Origin: Epiperipatus broadwayi
Lineage: Eukaryota > Onychophora > Udeonychophora > Euonychophora > Peripatidae
NCBI GenBank assembly: GCA_028023455.1
Contig: JAQFVV010012434.1
Coordinates: 4,492,264-4,556,263, forward strand
Length of the DNA: 64,000 bases
Direction: 5' to 3'
Made by a program: the position numbers and the translations under genes. Position 1 is the first letter of the stretch. Each line of letters opens with the position of its first letter. The notes under the pieces were generated by a model. The model searched no databases and was not told where the DNA came from. It saw nothing but the letters and a program-made list of their open reading frames with translations. Below, piece after piece: positions 36,061-48,958 of this stretch.

Positions 36061-36689
36061 GACAATAAAACAATGAAAAGAAACTGTAAATCCTAATCAA
36101 ACAGAATTTAACTAGCCAAATTAGTTTTGCCTTTTTCTCTATCATTTATCAGTAGAGATTCTGGAAAAGTCTTTGCTATGCAGCGAGCCTTTAAAAATTA
36201 TTCTATCCTTATATTATTCCGCATTCATATATATACGATCATAATAATGTTAACCAAAAAATGAAAAATTTTCACTCTATGCAAATACTTCTGAGTTTCA
36301 AAATTTTTAAATCTGTGTTGTTGATAATGGTCCAAATAAATATTTATATACATTTTCTTTATAATAAAACTCTTCAATCCCCCCTCCCAATATGCCACTA
36401 TAGATATACTTTTATTTTTAAAAAATCAAGATTTATACTTATATAAACAGTGTGGGGTTTTTTTTTTTTTTAAGATACATTGTAAAGATCTTGTAAATAT
36501 TTTTTTTTACAGAATATTACTTGTCAATATATAAATATAACTTTAAAATTTTATATTGGACCTATTTTTATTGGTTTAATGTAATATACGGGTACATTTA
36601 AAATAATATTTTGATTCAATCACTAAAATCAATTTTGAGAAAATAAAAATGATTTTCTGCTCAATAGTTAATTAATAATTGTATCGGCG
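36061..36689. other. AT-rich spacer, nothing recognised
   Basis: Poly(T) runs, a 61-aa frame of no evident content, no motif. Confidence 0.4.
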
Positions 36690-37320
36690 AGATGAAGACT
36701 ATTTTACAATTGTATATACAATATTCTCTTCAGAAATTACGTGTTTTTCAAACTTGATTACTCTGCTGTCTAGAAAGCAAATTAATGTAGGACTAAAGTT
36801 TAAGGTGTTGACGGATAAATTATAGACGTCAGTTGGGTTTTAAAGCGTCGCGCAAAAATAACAGTCATTTTAGGGCTAGCACTCCAACTTCGTGTATTGA
36901 TAATGAATCATCCGGATATCTAACAGACTAGAGAATGTAGAGAATAAGCCGAATATCTGAAAACGGTTAAAGAAATTGCCATTATTTTTGCGTAACTCGC
37001 AAGTACTCCAGATTTCTTTTTCCCATAAAAGAATTATACTTTTAAAATGGTCTGAAATATTAAAGCAGTCAATGGATTCTGTTAAGATTAAATGTAACGT
37101 AATTTGATGATATCGTAGGTCACAATTTGTTTACGTCACGAATGCTTTGGGAGGAAATTGGCGGCTGAATAGCTCTTAAAATAATGGTAGATGTACAAAC
37201 TTGTCCACTAGAAGAGGCAATCAGAAAAGCATTTGTTTCTGTATTGTCATAATACTACATGATTATCGGATGCTGGTTCACAGTATTAATAGAGCGCTGA
37301 TGACTATGACACTAAAATAA
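36690..37320 (+). promoter_or_regulatory. CpG-richer, promoter-like patch with a possible first exon
   Basis: In a background nearly free of CpG this 0.6 kb has many: GACGTCAG near 36,825, GCGTCGCGC near 36,847, TTTACGTCACGAA at 37,130 (a CRE-like TACGTCA) and ATTGGCGG at 37,157 (inverted CCAAT, ATTGG). An ATG at 37184 follows with MVDVQTCPLEEAIRKAF, and the frame stops at 37250-37252 after 22 codons unless spliced at a GT (for example 37241). The phrase PLEEAIRKAF is faintly like the N-terminus of BolA-like proteins, but no further exon could be found, so this is speculation. Gene direction is not settled. Confidence 0.35.
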
Positions 37321-37771
37321 AAATTGCATCCAATCATTCCCAATAAATGAACTAAGATTTGTTAACATGAAAGAAATAATATTTATAGATTAATTTATTC
37401 CCTCTGTGAAATGAATAATTATTGCAAACTTGGTCAGTAAACTCAACGTTTTATTGCATTACTTTAGATGAAAAAAATAAAAATTATTGCTTTTACTTTC
37501 TTTTTTTTTCATCTTTGGAAAACTTTTTAAAAATAGATGCAAAATTGATATTCAGTTTTAAAACCGTAAAGAGGGAGCGGTTAAAAAATTGACATTTATT
37601 ATCAACCTTTTTTATATTAAAACAAAAAAATAATGAATTAAAAATCGCTCAGATTAATAATATATAATTTTTTTTAAAAAAAATCATTATCATCCTCATA
37701 TCTATAAAAAAGCGATTTCCTACATAAAACAATTCTTTCAATTCTTCGTTCTAATTACATTTATATTCAGT
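37321..37771. other. AT-rich spacer, nothing recognised
   Basis: Long A and T runs. No gene or repeat boundary seen. Confidence 0.4.
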
Positions 37772-37925
37772 TTATCTTTTTCCTAAATAGGAAGCTTTTG
37801 TGTGTTTATATATCTATTATTAATTGAATGTAGATAAATTTAGAGGCATTGTGCTATTCTCGAACATAAAATTTGAAACTAGTCCAAAAAAGCTTGAAGT
37901 TTTATTTTCAGATTCCAAGCATTCA
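37772..37925 (+). repeat. Direct repeat copy B
   Basis: TTTTTCCTAAATAGGAAGC, TTTGTGTGTTTATATATCTA, AATTGAATGTAGATAAATTTAGAG, CTATTCTCGAACATAAAAT. It is the same series as copy A at 35880-36060. The two copies bracket the CpG-richer patch. Confidence 0.65.
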
Positions 37926-39287
37926 TAGATATGTTTTATAGACTATTATTCAACAATCTTACTTGAAATCATCAATGTATTTTCTTTTTATATTTTTTCT
38001 CTTATTCTACAATAGGTTCTTCATAGTTCTAATATGTACTAAATTTAATTTTACTGCTGCTTCATAAGTTTCTGCACTATATATCTTTTTTCATTAACTG
38101 TTTTCAACAATGAAAAATTGTTAATTCTAGCCTTTCAATTCATCTTTTTTACCAAAAATTACATTTAAATTATTAAATTTCATTTGTTTTTGATCAATAA
38201 AATTTATTCTATATAAGCTTACATCCACCCATTCCATCACCCAATCCCACCTCCCACCCACCACTACCCCAAAAACATTTTGCTTGCTCCTTTCTTAATT
38301 ATAATTTCAACAGGCTACAAAATTATCTTATAATCAATTTTCTAAATTATTTAAAGGCAACAATCTATTCTATATATAATGTAATATTTTATTACCACAC
38401 TTAATTGCTCATTGTTTTAAGATTAGATATATCTGTTTATTTCAAATTATTTGTAAATTGTATTAAACCTATTTAATTTTTCACAGTAACTTTTGGTATC
38501 TGCTGTTACTGCTTCTTATCCCATTTCTAATCAATATTTATAAACAATAATTCTTAAAAATTAAATAAATTAAAAAGATTATTAATATTTTTAGCTTTTA
38601 TTCTTTCATATATGTATTTTGTGAATTAAAAATTATTTAATTTTACAATCATTTCTACATTTATATAAAAGCAATTTTAATATTTCTTTTGCATGTTGTA
38701 TTTTTTTTAAGAAAAAATTCAAATAAAAACATAATTCAGTCTATTTAATGTTTTTCAAAATTATTAAAATAAATAACAACTTTTTTTTTACTATGAGTTT
38801 GCAAACTACACTATATCTAACTACATCATTTTAATTATATCTATCCATAGAAAACTGTAAACAAACAAAAAAAATTAAGCAAAAAAAAAACAACATTAAA
38901 ATTCACAAATTTTATAATATTCAAGAAACTATTTTTCATTATCTGAGTACTGACTTTTTTAAAAAAGGTAAAAATTGCAAGATTTTTCATCAGTGGCCAT
39001 TTTTCATTTCAGAGGATATACAAGATTATATACATTAAGAAAATTTCTTCAGTTAGTGTTGAAAAAATACACACTTTATTCTTTCTTTATTAGCCAATCT
39101 GAATTTATGTGCAGTATTTTGCACGATAAAATATTTTCTTAGTATAATGCTAAAACTTTTACAAAATTTTATAACATATTAAATTAAAGAGACCCCAATT
39201 TCTTAATGAGTAATAAAAGAGTAAAGAGTTATTAGAAGAAAAAAAAGAATATCATCCAGAGTGTAGTTATTGGGGGGGGGGGGTATC
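37926..39287. other. AT-rich stretch with C-rich tract and poly(G)
   Basis: 38,221-38,275 is a strand-biased C-rich tract (CCACCCATTCC, CCCAATCCCACC, CCCACCCACCACTACCCC). 39,272-39,283 is a 12-base G-run just before the hAT target site. No gene recognised. Confidence 0.5.
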
Positions 39288-39610
39288 ATCTAGAGCAGTG
39301 GTAGTGAATCTTTTTACATGTGCATGCCAAAAATTTCCAAAAAATATTTATTGAATGATTGGTGTGCCATACAATTATTAAATGATAATGTAAACAGCAT
39401 AATTATTGCAGTTTTTTAAAAGTTTATAAAATAAAATAATGATAATAATAACAATAATAATTGAACAAAATTTCTAAATAAGCTAAATACAAGTGAATAA
39501 TATTTGGTTAGAAGAGCACAAGTTAAATAAAATGTAATAGTAAAAAATTAATAGTAATTAAAATAAAATTTTGGAAATAAACATATAAAATCAATATAAA
39601 TAGATATCAT

Positions 39611-41437
39611 TTAATGAGATTTTTTGCTTTGCTCATTGGATACCAAATATTTTATATCTGATTCATATTTTGTCATTTTCAATAATGTACATGCTGAACT
39701 AGATTCATCTGTCATTTTATTTCTTGAACTGCCTTTCTTTAAATACACTTCTGAAAACAATGATTCACATTCATATGTAGAAGAAAAAATTGATAATATA
39801 GCAGTCACTAATTTTTTAAAGCAATTAAGTGTTTCAGGACTATCATTCCAAGCAGTATTGACTGCTTGGAATGATAGTCCTGAAACACTTCAGCATTCTT
39901 TTTACACATATCCAATAATTAATCATTTTCCATTGTTTCTAACTTTTTCCTCAAGTCAACACATTTCTGTTTCCATACAGAACTGGATTGAAAATTGACT
40001 GATTGCATATTAAGCCACTCAAAAATTTCTAACTTAAGACTATCCATTGCTGTTATGTTTGGGTATAAAATAAATTTTTGATATTTCTGAAAATTATCTG
40101 AACTGTGTTAATCTTAAAGAAAATTCATCAATTATCGATTGAATAACAGCATTAAAGTCTAGCATCAATTTTACTTGATCTGGATTCTCATGAGATTCTA
40201 AATCAGTCAAGAACTTTTTTAGATTTGAAAAATATTTGAAGGTGTAAGAAATAACATCACAGTTGAAAATGCTTTGATCAAATCAAACATGACAACAATT
40301 GTCTTATTATAACCTTGCAGTTTCACATTTAGTTCATTTAGATGTGAACACATATCAGTAAAAAACAACTTTGAAAGCCATTCAACATCGATTAATTCAT
40401 TATATTTTTCAATGATTTTCTTTTAATTTCCTTTAAACACTCAATGAATTTTTGAAGAACTTTTCCTCAACTTAACCATCGGACATTGTTGTACATAAGT
40501 AAACCATAGTATACTGAGTTTATCTCACTCAATATGTAGATATAAAATTGATTAACTTACTAACAATGTTCATAATATCATCCAATGGCTTAAAGCTGGC
40601 CTTCACGCATAAAACCTGCTGATGTATAATGCAATGAAAACCCAAAATTGAATGTCTAATATGGTTGGTAAGGGAAGTGAGAAAACTATTTTCTTTTTCA
40701 ATCATAAGTACCATCTGTAGTTAATGATGTACTTTTGGCAACATCTATGTTGCAAATATCTATTATTTTGTTGTTGTTACTAATGAGGTTAAATTGTTCA
40801 ATTCTTCTTTGATATTATTTCCAACACATTAGCAAATAAAAATATCCAAATGAACTGACTCATTTATGTCTGTACTTTCATCAAGGCAGAGAGAAATTAA
40901 ACTAAAAGATTTTATATCTCTTTTTTTTAATAAGTTATGTTGTTAGCCATTTGCAAGATTCTATATTTAACTGTATTTCTATCCAATGATAAATCTTTTA
41001 TGCTCTGAGTAATTTTTGCTCTGTTTTCAAAATCTTCAAAAAGAATTGGTGCACATTTCAGCCAAACTTCTTTCATATATTCTCTGTCATTAAAAAGTTA
41101 TCCATGTTGGCAATTACATTTGAAATAAAAAAAAATAGCAGCACTTATATTTGAATGATTTTTGATAAATTTTATTATAGATGTTGATTGAATATTTATA
41201 TTTTTAAATGCTTGGGCAATATATTATTTTTGTTTACCTTTACTTTTTTCACAGAGTGATTTATAATTGGTCTCATAATGTCATTTTACCGATGATATTC
41301 TCCATACAACTGTTCTAGAATATAAAACACATATTATCCTGGTGCCTTTGTTAATTATTCCATACTTGTTAGTTAACCAATTTTGAAATTCTCTACTGCT
41401 TGATAATTTTTGTTTTTTTATTTTCACTAGTCATATT
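39611..41437 (-). pseudogene. hAT transposase, ZBED5/SCAND3-like, broken
   Basis: Read down the minus strand from an ATG near 41,437 (MTSENKKTK). Next comes a region around REYMKEVWLKCAPILF, then LSLDRNTVKYRILQMANN and SLISLCLDESTD (the first catalytic Asp block, LDEST) near 40,880-40,920. Then TTDGT precedes the frame 40529-40714 with FHCIIHQQVLC (family HCxIHR..L). NVRWLS lies near 40,485. At 39611-39808 is the C-terminal dimerisation domain AILSIFSSTYECESLFSEVY with SSRNKMTDESS (family FGSTYLCEQLFS...K...R..LTDE). Order and motifs match the ZBED5/GTF2IRD2/SCAND3-type hAT transposases. Several stops and frameshifts, plus an inserted palindrome at 39827-39890, show it is inactive. Confidence 0.88.
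39827..39890. repeat. Perfect 30-bp inverted repeat with 4-nt loop
   Basis: Arms 39827-39856 and 39861-39890 are exact reverse complements, loop ATTG. One arm is transposase coding sequence (AWNDSPETL-like), the other is its inverted duplicate. Confidence 0.95.
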
Positions 41438-42042
41438 AATATAATATTAACAAATTTATTTAAAAGTTAATTTAAATGAAATTTAATAATTTTATAAATA
41501 AAAAAATTATCATTTCACATTTACAGCAAAACTTCAAGCAAAAAAAGTCATTTGATGGTGTCGATTACACATTTTGTTCATTTGTTCACAAATTTGATTA
41601 CATTAAAAAAATGAATGGTGTCAACACATTTAGCTGAAAAAAGATTAAGACAAAAAGCCATTTGATTATTTTTACTTTAGATTTGAGAAAACTTATTTCA
41701 AAGAGTTATAAAATATTTTACTGAGTATACTTTCTAGTTTTATTGGAATCATTTGACAGGTTTATAGAATATGATACCACAATATATTGGTACAATTTTA
41801 TTCGATTTAAAATATAACTTATTGCTTCTAATCAGAGTTCAATTGTAAATTGAATTCTAATGTAATATTAGATTTTATTTATTTTACCTTTAGTTTACAG
41901 TAAATTTTTATTAGTACAGATTTTAGCAACAAAAAAAATATTCAAAAAAATTATGATATATAAGCAGTTCATGTGCCAGTAAAAAATTAGAATGTGCCAT
42001 CTCTGGCATTCATGCTATGGGTTCACCAACACTGATCTAGAG

Positions 42043-43025
42043 AATATAATAGTGACAAATATCAAACCCTTTATTATATACTTTATTTTATAAATAAAAA
42101 TGTGTTAGTTTTTATATTTTTTATCATTCACTGAATGCATCAGTGAACACACACTCAGTAAAATATATATAAATGTTTTCCCTTAATTTTTTATTAATAA
42201 TTATATTATTAATTTTTTAATTTTTTTAATATTATAATCTTAATTTATATATGCATACTGTACATATAAAAAGTGGTTATGCTTTATATATATCTGTGTT
42301 GAAAAGTACTGTACACTTGCAGTTTCAATAATCAATATTTAATCTATTCTAATCAATGTTTAACAACACAACATGACCTATTATATATATATATTACATT
42401 CATTTATATACAATAAAATATAGTGTAGTTTATGGATTCACTGTATACTTTTGGCAATAATCAATATTGTTTCAATTACAATTTTTTATATTCAAGTCTG
42501 AATTGTTGTTGAAACATAATCATAATTAAAAAGGTCAATTCCTTAACAAAATCTTATCTGTATATAAAATTAATTTTATTATTCTAAAATCTTTAATTTT
42601 ATTGTATTATGCTTTTAAAAAAATAATAATAATTGTTGAAAAAAAAAAAATCTAGTGACACTAGGTTTCAACAATTCAAATGTAATTTATTTTTTTCCTT
42701 ATGTTGCTCATCTTCTGTAAATATAATTACTTTTTTACTTTTTTTATTAACACAGTTTATTATTTGTTTTAGATAAATCATTCATTTTATTTGTCTTATG
42801 CAAAATATCTTCTTCTTTTTTTCAGAAATAAAATTTTTAAAAATTTAAACTATCTATTGCACATCAAATTTTATCAAATCAACATCGACTATTAATGAGC
42901 ATATAAATGTCATATGAATATTATATAGTTCTGATTAATATCTGCTGAATAGTTTGAAATCATCTTATTTTGCTTCTCATCAATGCAGACAGAAATCAAA
43001 ATAATGAAACAAAAAAGGTTATGTA
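42043..43025. other. AT-rich spacer, nothing recognised
   Basis: Between the hAT TSD and the GATA tract. Only A/T runs and short TA stretches. Confidence 0.45.
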
Positions 43026-43757
<732 letters not shown>

Positions 43758-44020
43758 CATTTAAATTTCAGCATGCTTTTCCAAATGCTTATAATATATC
43801 TTATAGATAATAAACTAGATGGTTTTATTTATTTATTTTTTAGAATTATAAATAGGTGTCAAAGGATCTATTAATATATTTTTGTCAAAGTTATAATATT
43901 TTCATATGTATTAAGTAAAGTTACAAGATATGAGATTTGAATATTTTTAAATAAATCACCACTATAACTTTATGGGTACATCTACTAACATACACATACA
44001 ATACATTGAAAATCTGTGGG
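43758..44020. other. AT-rich spacer
   Basis: No gene or repeat boundary recognised. Confidence 0.4.
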
Positions 44021-44165
44021 ATCTGACCAAGTGGTGAAACAAAAAACTCTGGGTAACCATATCACAACACTTGGATTCGTATTTAGATGAATTTATGTGG
44101 AGTCATCTGTATAAATAATATTTATTTATGGTAAATTTTGAATGTTATTAGGGACTTTAGGCTGC
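44020..44165 (+). pseudogene. Merlin/ISXO2-like transposase C-terminal scrap
   Basis: The frame at 44062-44154 reads SQHLDSYLDEFMWSHLYK, a stop, then YLFMVNFECY. ISXO2-like transposases of Merlin elements end with a phrase of the form 'sYLdEFmWr......F..ll..i' after the last catalytic residue, which this resembles closely. Only about 30 residues remain, and no terminal inverted repeats were found. Assignment from motif memory only. Confidence 0.4.
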
Positions 44166-44880
44166 CGATATAAAGAATTGTCACTTAACCTTTTTGAAAA
44201 ATAATGCATATAAAGACATACCACTTTTTTTTATTTTGATATTAGTAACTTTACTTATTACAAAATATAATAATAAATAAAGTGTAAATATTATAATTAT
44301 TTTTTAACAAAGAACAATAATTTAAAAAATGTAAATTTTAAATATGACTACAATGAACACATATTCAATAGAAAAAAAATGGAAAAAATTCTAAGCCCCT
44401 ATAAGTATATATTTCAAAAAAAAATGTCTGCCAGGCTTGGTAAACTGGATAATGCACAAGGTCTAAAAAGGCTAATTAATTTTTAGAATGTAGGTCTGAA
44501 ATTAAAATATGTTTAGATCATAGCACATATAGGCAAATAATATTGATGATGATCAAGCACCCTCAGTTGTCTAAATACTCCATCTGTCTTTTTGTACACA
44601 CATACAAATATATATATATTTATTTTTCTACTATGTATAAACCATTGTTATTTATTATCATTCCATTGTTCTTTTTTTTATTCTAATGGTACCAATAAAA
44701 TACATAATGTGATTTTAAAGATTTAAATGTAATGATAAATAATTTAGATATTTATACTTCAAAAATGTATATTTTTTATTTAGAAATAAAATGTGCCATA
44801 AACTAGATTTTTATTTATTTATTAAAGGAAACTTTATTTATACTAAGATTGAATATTACATATGTTGATATTTACATTAT
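44166..44880. other. AT-rich spacer, nothing recognised
   Basis: Short TA run at about 44,610. No motif. Confidence 0.4.
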
Positions 44881-44884
44881 TCCA

Positions 44885-45545
44885 GTCCTATAACCATTGT
44901 AGAAATCAGTTCAGATACTTCTAGCTGGAGGGTCTAGTATCTGGCGTATCAAATGAATTTGTCTATTGTTATGTTCTTGATAAAGAATTGTTAGCCTTTA
45001 TTCCTTAAATTTCTCAATGATTTTAAAAAGTTATTTATTGAGTGATTTCAGTAAAATGGTTGATTGTTCACCTTCATCATTCATTAAATCCAATATATTA
45101 TCATAGGCCCTTTGCATAACGTTATTTACCCATACTTCTATTCCCTCCAGCTTTTACTGCATTTGCATAGTTATTCATTTTTGATTGTAATCCATCTTTA
45201 TACTTGAATATTTGATTATTAACATTAAATAATTTTATTTAAATTACTTCTCTCATTAGTTTCAACTTTAGATTTTATAGTTTTGATCTTATAAATAGGT
45301 TTAGCTTTCTGAATAACATTGTTTTCAATTTTAAATGTTTCAAAGCCTTCACCAACATTCACTTCCATCTTTCCCTTTCTCTTGTGATAATATTCTGGCT
45401 GAAATATAGTCCAAATCACCTGAGGTGACTTCTTTGTTAATTAGATTCTCTTCTTTCATCAGTTGTTTATTTATACTGCTATTTTCTTGATTAGCATTTC
45501 CCCCTCTATTTTGCACTTGACTTGAAATGTTATCTGACATCTTTG
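44885..45545 (-). pseudogene. Unrecognised degraded ORF, charged and coiled-coil-like
   Basis: Read down the minus strand from ATG at about 45,540: MSDNISSQVQNRGGNANQEN, ... EVTSGDLD. A frame shift leads into KMEVNVGEGFETFKIENN and KAKPIYKIKTIKSKVETNE. A stop follows, then NVNNQIFKYKDGLQSKMNNY, and in another frame VMQRAYDNILDLMNDEGEQS and IIEKFKE, ending near DPPARS. Together this would be about 215 codons with two or three lesions. The second half has heptad-like spacing (ILDLMND..., LLKSLNK.LFKIIEKFKE). The hydrophilic N-terminus and helical C-half could be a LINE ORF1 or a small transposon-borne protein. No family recognised. Confidence 0.4.
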
Positions 45546-46230
<685 letters not shown>

Positions 46231-46879
46231 GAGGATTGTGTATACTGTGTCTAAATATATTCTTCATAAGTCTTTACAGATATAACTGTGTGAGAGATGG
46301 ATTGCTATGAAAGTTTACCTTACAAAATTTACATGGCTTTAGTTAATATTTGTTAGTACATTGATTTGATTTAAATTGTTTTTCAAAGTTGTATTACTTT
46401 GCATGTTTAGTTATAACTAATACACATATATACAGTACATATTTTCATTCACATATATGTTTTGTAACAGTTTGATGACCTTCTAGTATTGGTTTTTGTG
46501 AGCCGGCATATAACCTTGCTGGCACTGTTGTGTATGTTTATTATCATATCAATTATTTGTTTCAGTAATGTTCATCTTTTTGCATTCTCTTTTTTTCAGT
46601 ATAGTAATACTAGGTTTTGGAGGTTTCAAGCTTGCTATCTTGATTAGTTATGTTAAACCTCTATTTGAGTATGTTTTGGTTCAGTCTTTGCATTTGTGTG
46701 GATTTTTGTCAACCATTTTTAAAGTGTTTGATTTGAAAAATGACAAAACATTGACTAATTAGAGATTTGATCATTGTCTTATAAGTGATCAAGTTGCTGC
46801 ATAAATATCAGGATGTGTTATTTTATTGACTTTTTTAATTGTGCTAATTTTTTATGAAATGTTGATGTATGTCACTTTG
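46231..46879. other. Spacer, probable 3' region of minus-strand LINE
   Basis: A 64-aa plus frame (46568-46762) is a shadow. If the LINE above 46.88 kb has a 3' UTR it would be here. No tail is visible before the ATT tract. Confidence 0.4.
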
Positions 46880-48958
46880 TATTGTTGCCAAAACCAAATG
46901 TTCATTATGGGCCCCAGAATGCATAGGTCATGAAAGATACTGCAAGACTATATAGGATGGATGGTTTGCAGCATGCACTGATAATTTCCTGCAGGGAGAT
47001 GTTTGATTGTCTGCATGTATTAATTATTTCATGCTAGATATGTCCAATGCTGAGCAGTTGTAAAACATGTGTTGATGAGCTTCTTCTGGTCAGTGGCATA
47101 ATTTGAAGAAGTGGACTATTTTGGTACACAGGCATCTGTATCTGAGGAATTATAATATTGATGTCATATTGATTTATCCTAAGGAGAAAAAAAATTAGGC
47201 TTCAGGGACCTTTTTTGATATTTTTAAAAACCTACCAAAATTTGTTGATTCTGAGCATCTAGGTAGATGTGTTTGGTGCATGACTAGGTATACCAGAGAA
47301 TAGATCTTCCAATATGAATATTTTGTTATGGTTTGCAGTGTTATTTGAATATATGGTTCTAAACTGTTTAATAGCAGATGATAGGTGGGTAGTGTGAATA
47401 TGGAGGTTTATCTGTAGGTATTGTATGGATTAGACATTGAAGTCCTGGGAAATTTCTTAACATGGCTATTATAAGATTTGCAATCTTCTGTATTTGGAAT
47501 ATATGTTGTGCAGCCCCAAATCATTTATATTTTTGGGCAGCTAAGGCATCATGCAGACATTGACACTTTTCTATTCCATAGAATCTTATTACAATATTAA
47601 AAGACTTTTTATGTGAAAGGCTTAGAGAATTGAATTATGACAGAATAGTAAATTAGTTTGGAGATCACTAGCTGGATGAACAGGTGTACTTTAGAGTACA
47701 TTGAAAGGTATGCTTTCTTTAAAGAAATAGTGATACATTCTGCCTTGTCTTTTAACATTCCAGATGTGTTTCACTGGATTTGTGCTCATATAGAAAGAAA
47801 AACTGAAGAAAGCATATGGTTTGCCTTGGAAAATTTGTGTTTATGGTTTAATGGTGTAGAATGACCAGGTAGCTGGGTTTACTTTGATTAAATTAAAAAT
47901 GATGTGTTGAATTCAAAATCTTGAGATATTTTCTGTAACATTGGTACCTGCTTTCTAGCAGGAAGACTATAACATCATACATATGTACAATGCATACTAT
48001 ATGTTGTAAAGTGCCTGATTTCTGGATGCCTTTGATTCCCTGTTGGATTTTAAATATGTGCAAGTTGATGTAAAAGATAAATAGTAGTGAGCTGAATGGT
48101 GAATCTTGGTAAATGGATTGCATAAAGATGAATGATGGAGTGTTTTTGTCATTGAGCATGATGTTAATTTCATGACTGAGTAGCAGGTTAGTGAACAGGT
48201 ACAGTTAAATGCATGGTATTGTGGTGTCATCCAACATGTTAATTAAGATATTAATGTCAACTGAGTCAAAAACCACTTCTACATCAAGTTGAACTTCAAT
48301 TAGTACATATCCTTTCCTGTCCCATACTGAGTATAAGACTATTTTGAAGATGATTGCAGCTTGTGCAATAGATGATTGCAAACTGTCTGTGTGAGATTAG
48401 TGGTATAAAGTATGAATTGTTGTTATCCTAGAGAACTTTTTCAAGAACTTTGATGACAAGTGATTTTATTGTAATAGGATAGAGGTTGGATAGAGCTATT
48501 ATAAAGGCTTGTTTTTTGTTGAAGGGACTATCACAATTGGGTATAAGCCCTGGATGTCATATAGATTTCTGTAAAAGGTAATTTGCAAGGTCACACAGGA
48601 ATTGGGTAGTGAATGGACTGAGCTGTGCAAAGACAAATTTTGGGATGCCATGTGCTCCTTAGTTACATGCATAAGGAATTGTGGTCAGGTTAATGGCAAA
48701 TTTTGTGATGTTAAATGTTGGAGTGTTTGTTTTTGTTTTTCCAAAAATATCAGATGGTGGCTTGAATACATGATGTGTTTGTAGCTTTTGTTTGAAATGA
48801 TATATTAATTTTAATTATTGTCTACATATATGACTCCCTCCATTATGAGTGTCATTGGTACTCTGACAGTGCTTGGGTAGCCCAGTACCCAGTGAATATA
48901 TTTCTTTGCCCATTTATGCTGTTGACTGAGGCAGATTTTATTTTTTTATTGCTAGATA
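46880..48958 (-). pseudogene. L1/Tx1-like LINE: RT and zinc-binding region
   Basis: On the minus strand, high to low coordinates. GIPKFVFAQLSPF and GLIPNCDSPF come first, ending in KVLEKVL (about 48,650-48,440; the 'iPk...nyRPIsL...KilEKvl' region). Next is motif A, EVQLDVEVVFDSVDINIL (about 48,240-48,310; family vDfeKAFDsVd), then YQDSPFSSLLFIFYIN (48,064-48,111; family QGsPLSPlLFxLyin). YDVIVF follows near 47,970 where YADDivif is expected. About 47,050-47,135 holds CLCTKIVHFFKLCH followed by HQHMFYNC, a zf-RVT-like zinc-binding pattern. Many stops. Continues upstream in the endonuclease block beyond the CpG-rich insert. Confidence 0.7.
48950..48958. repeat. 9-bp target-site-like repeat, left
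   Basis: TGCTAGATA, repeated at 51014-51022. On the minus strand both read TAT-CTA-GCA (Y-L-A) in the LINE frame. Confidence 0.5.

Larger units (their letters stand above)
39296..42034 (-). mobile_element. hAT transposon, full length, 8-bp TSD
   Basis: The 2,739-bp element is bounded by imperfect terminal inverted repeats. The left end is CAGTGGTAGTGAATCT, and the right end reads CAGTGTTGGTGAACCC as reverse complement (12 of 16 identical). Perfect 8-bp target duplications ATCTAGAG flank it at 39288-39295 and 42035-42042. CAGTG-type ends with an 8-bp TSD are classic for the hAT superfamily. The transposase lies on the minus strand and is broken. The element therefore moved as a whole once and has decayed since. 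Confidence 0.92.

Noticed and set aside
36903-36925. Candidate second exon of a BolA-like gene near the CpG patch
   Set aside because: No BolA core phrase (NESH...GSETHF) could be found on either strand nearby, so the BolA idea stays speculation.
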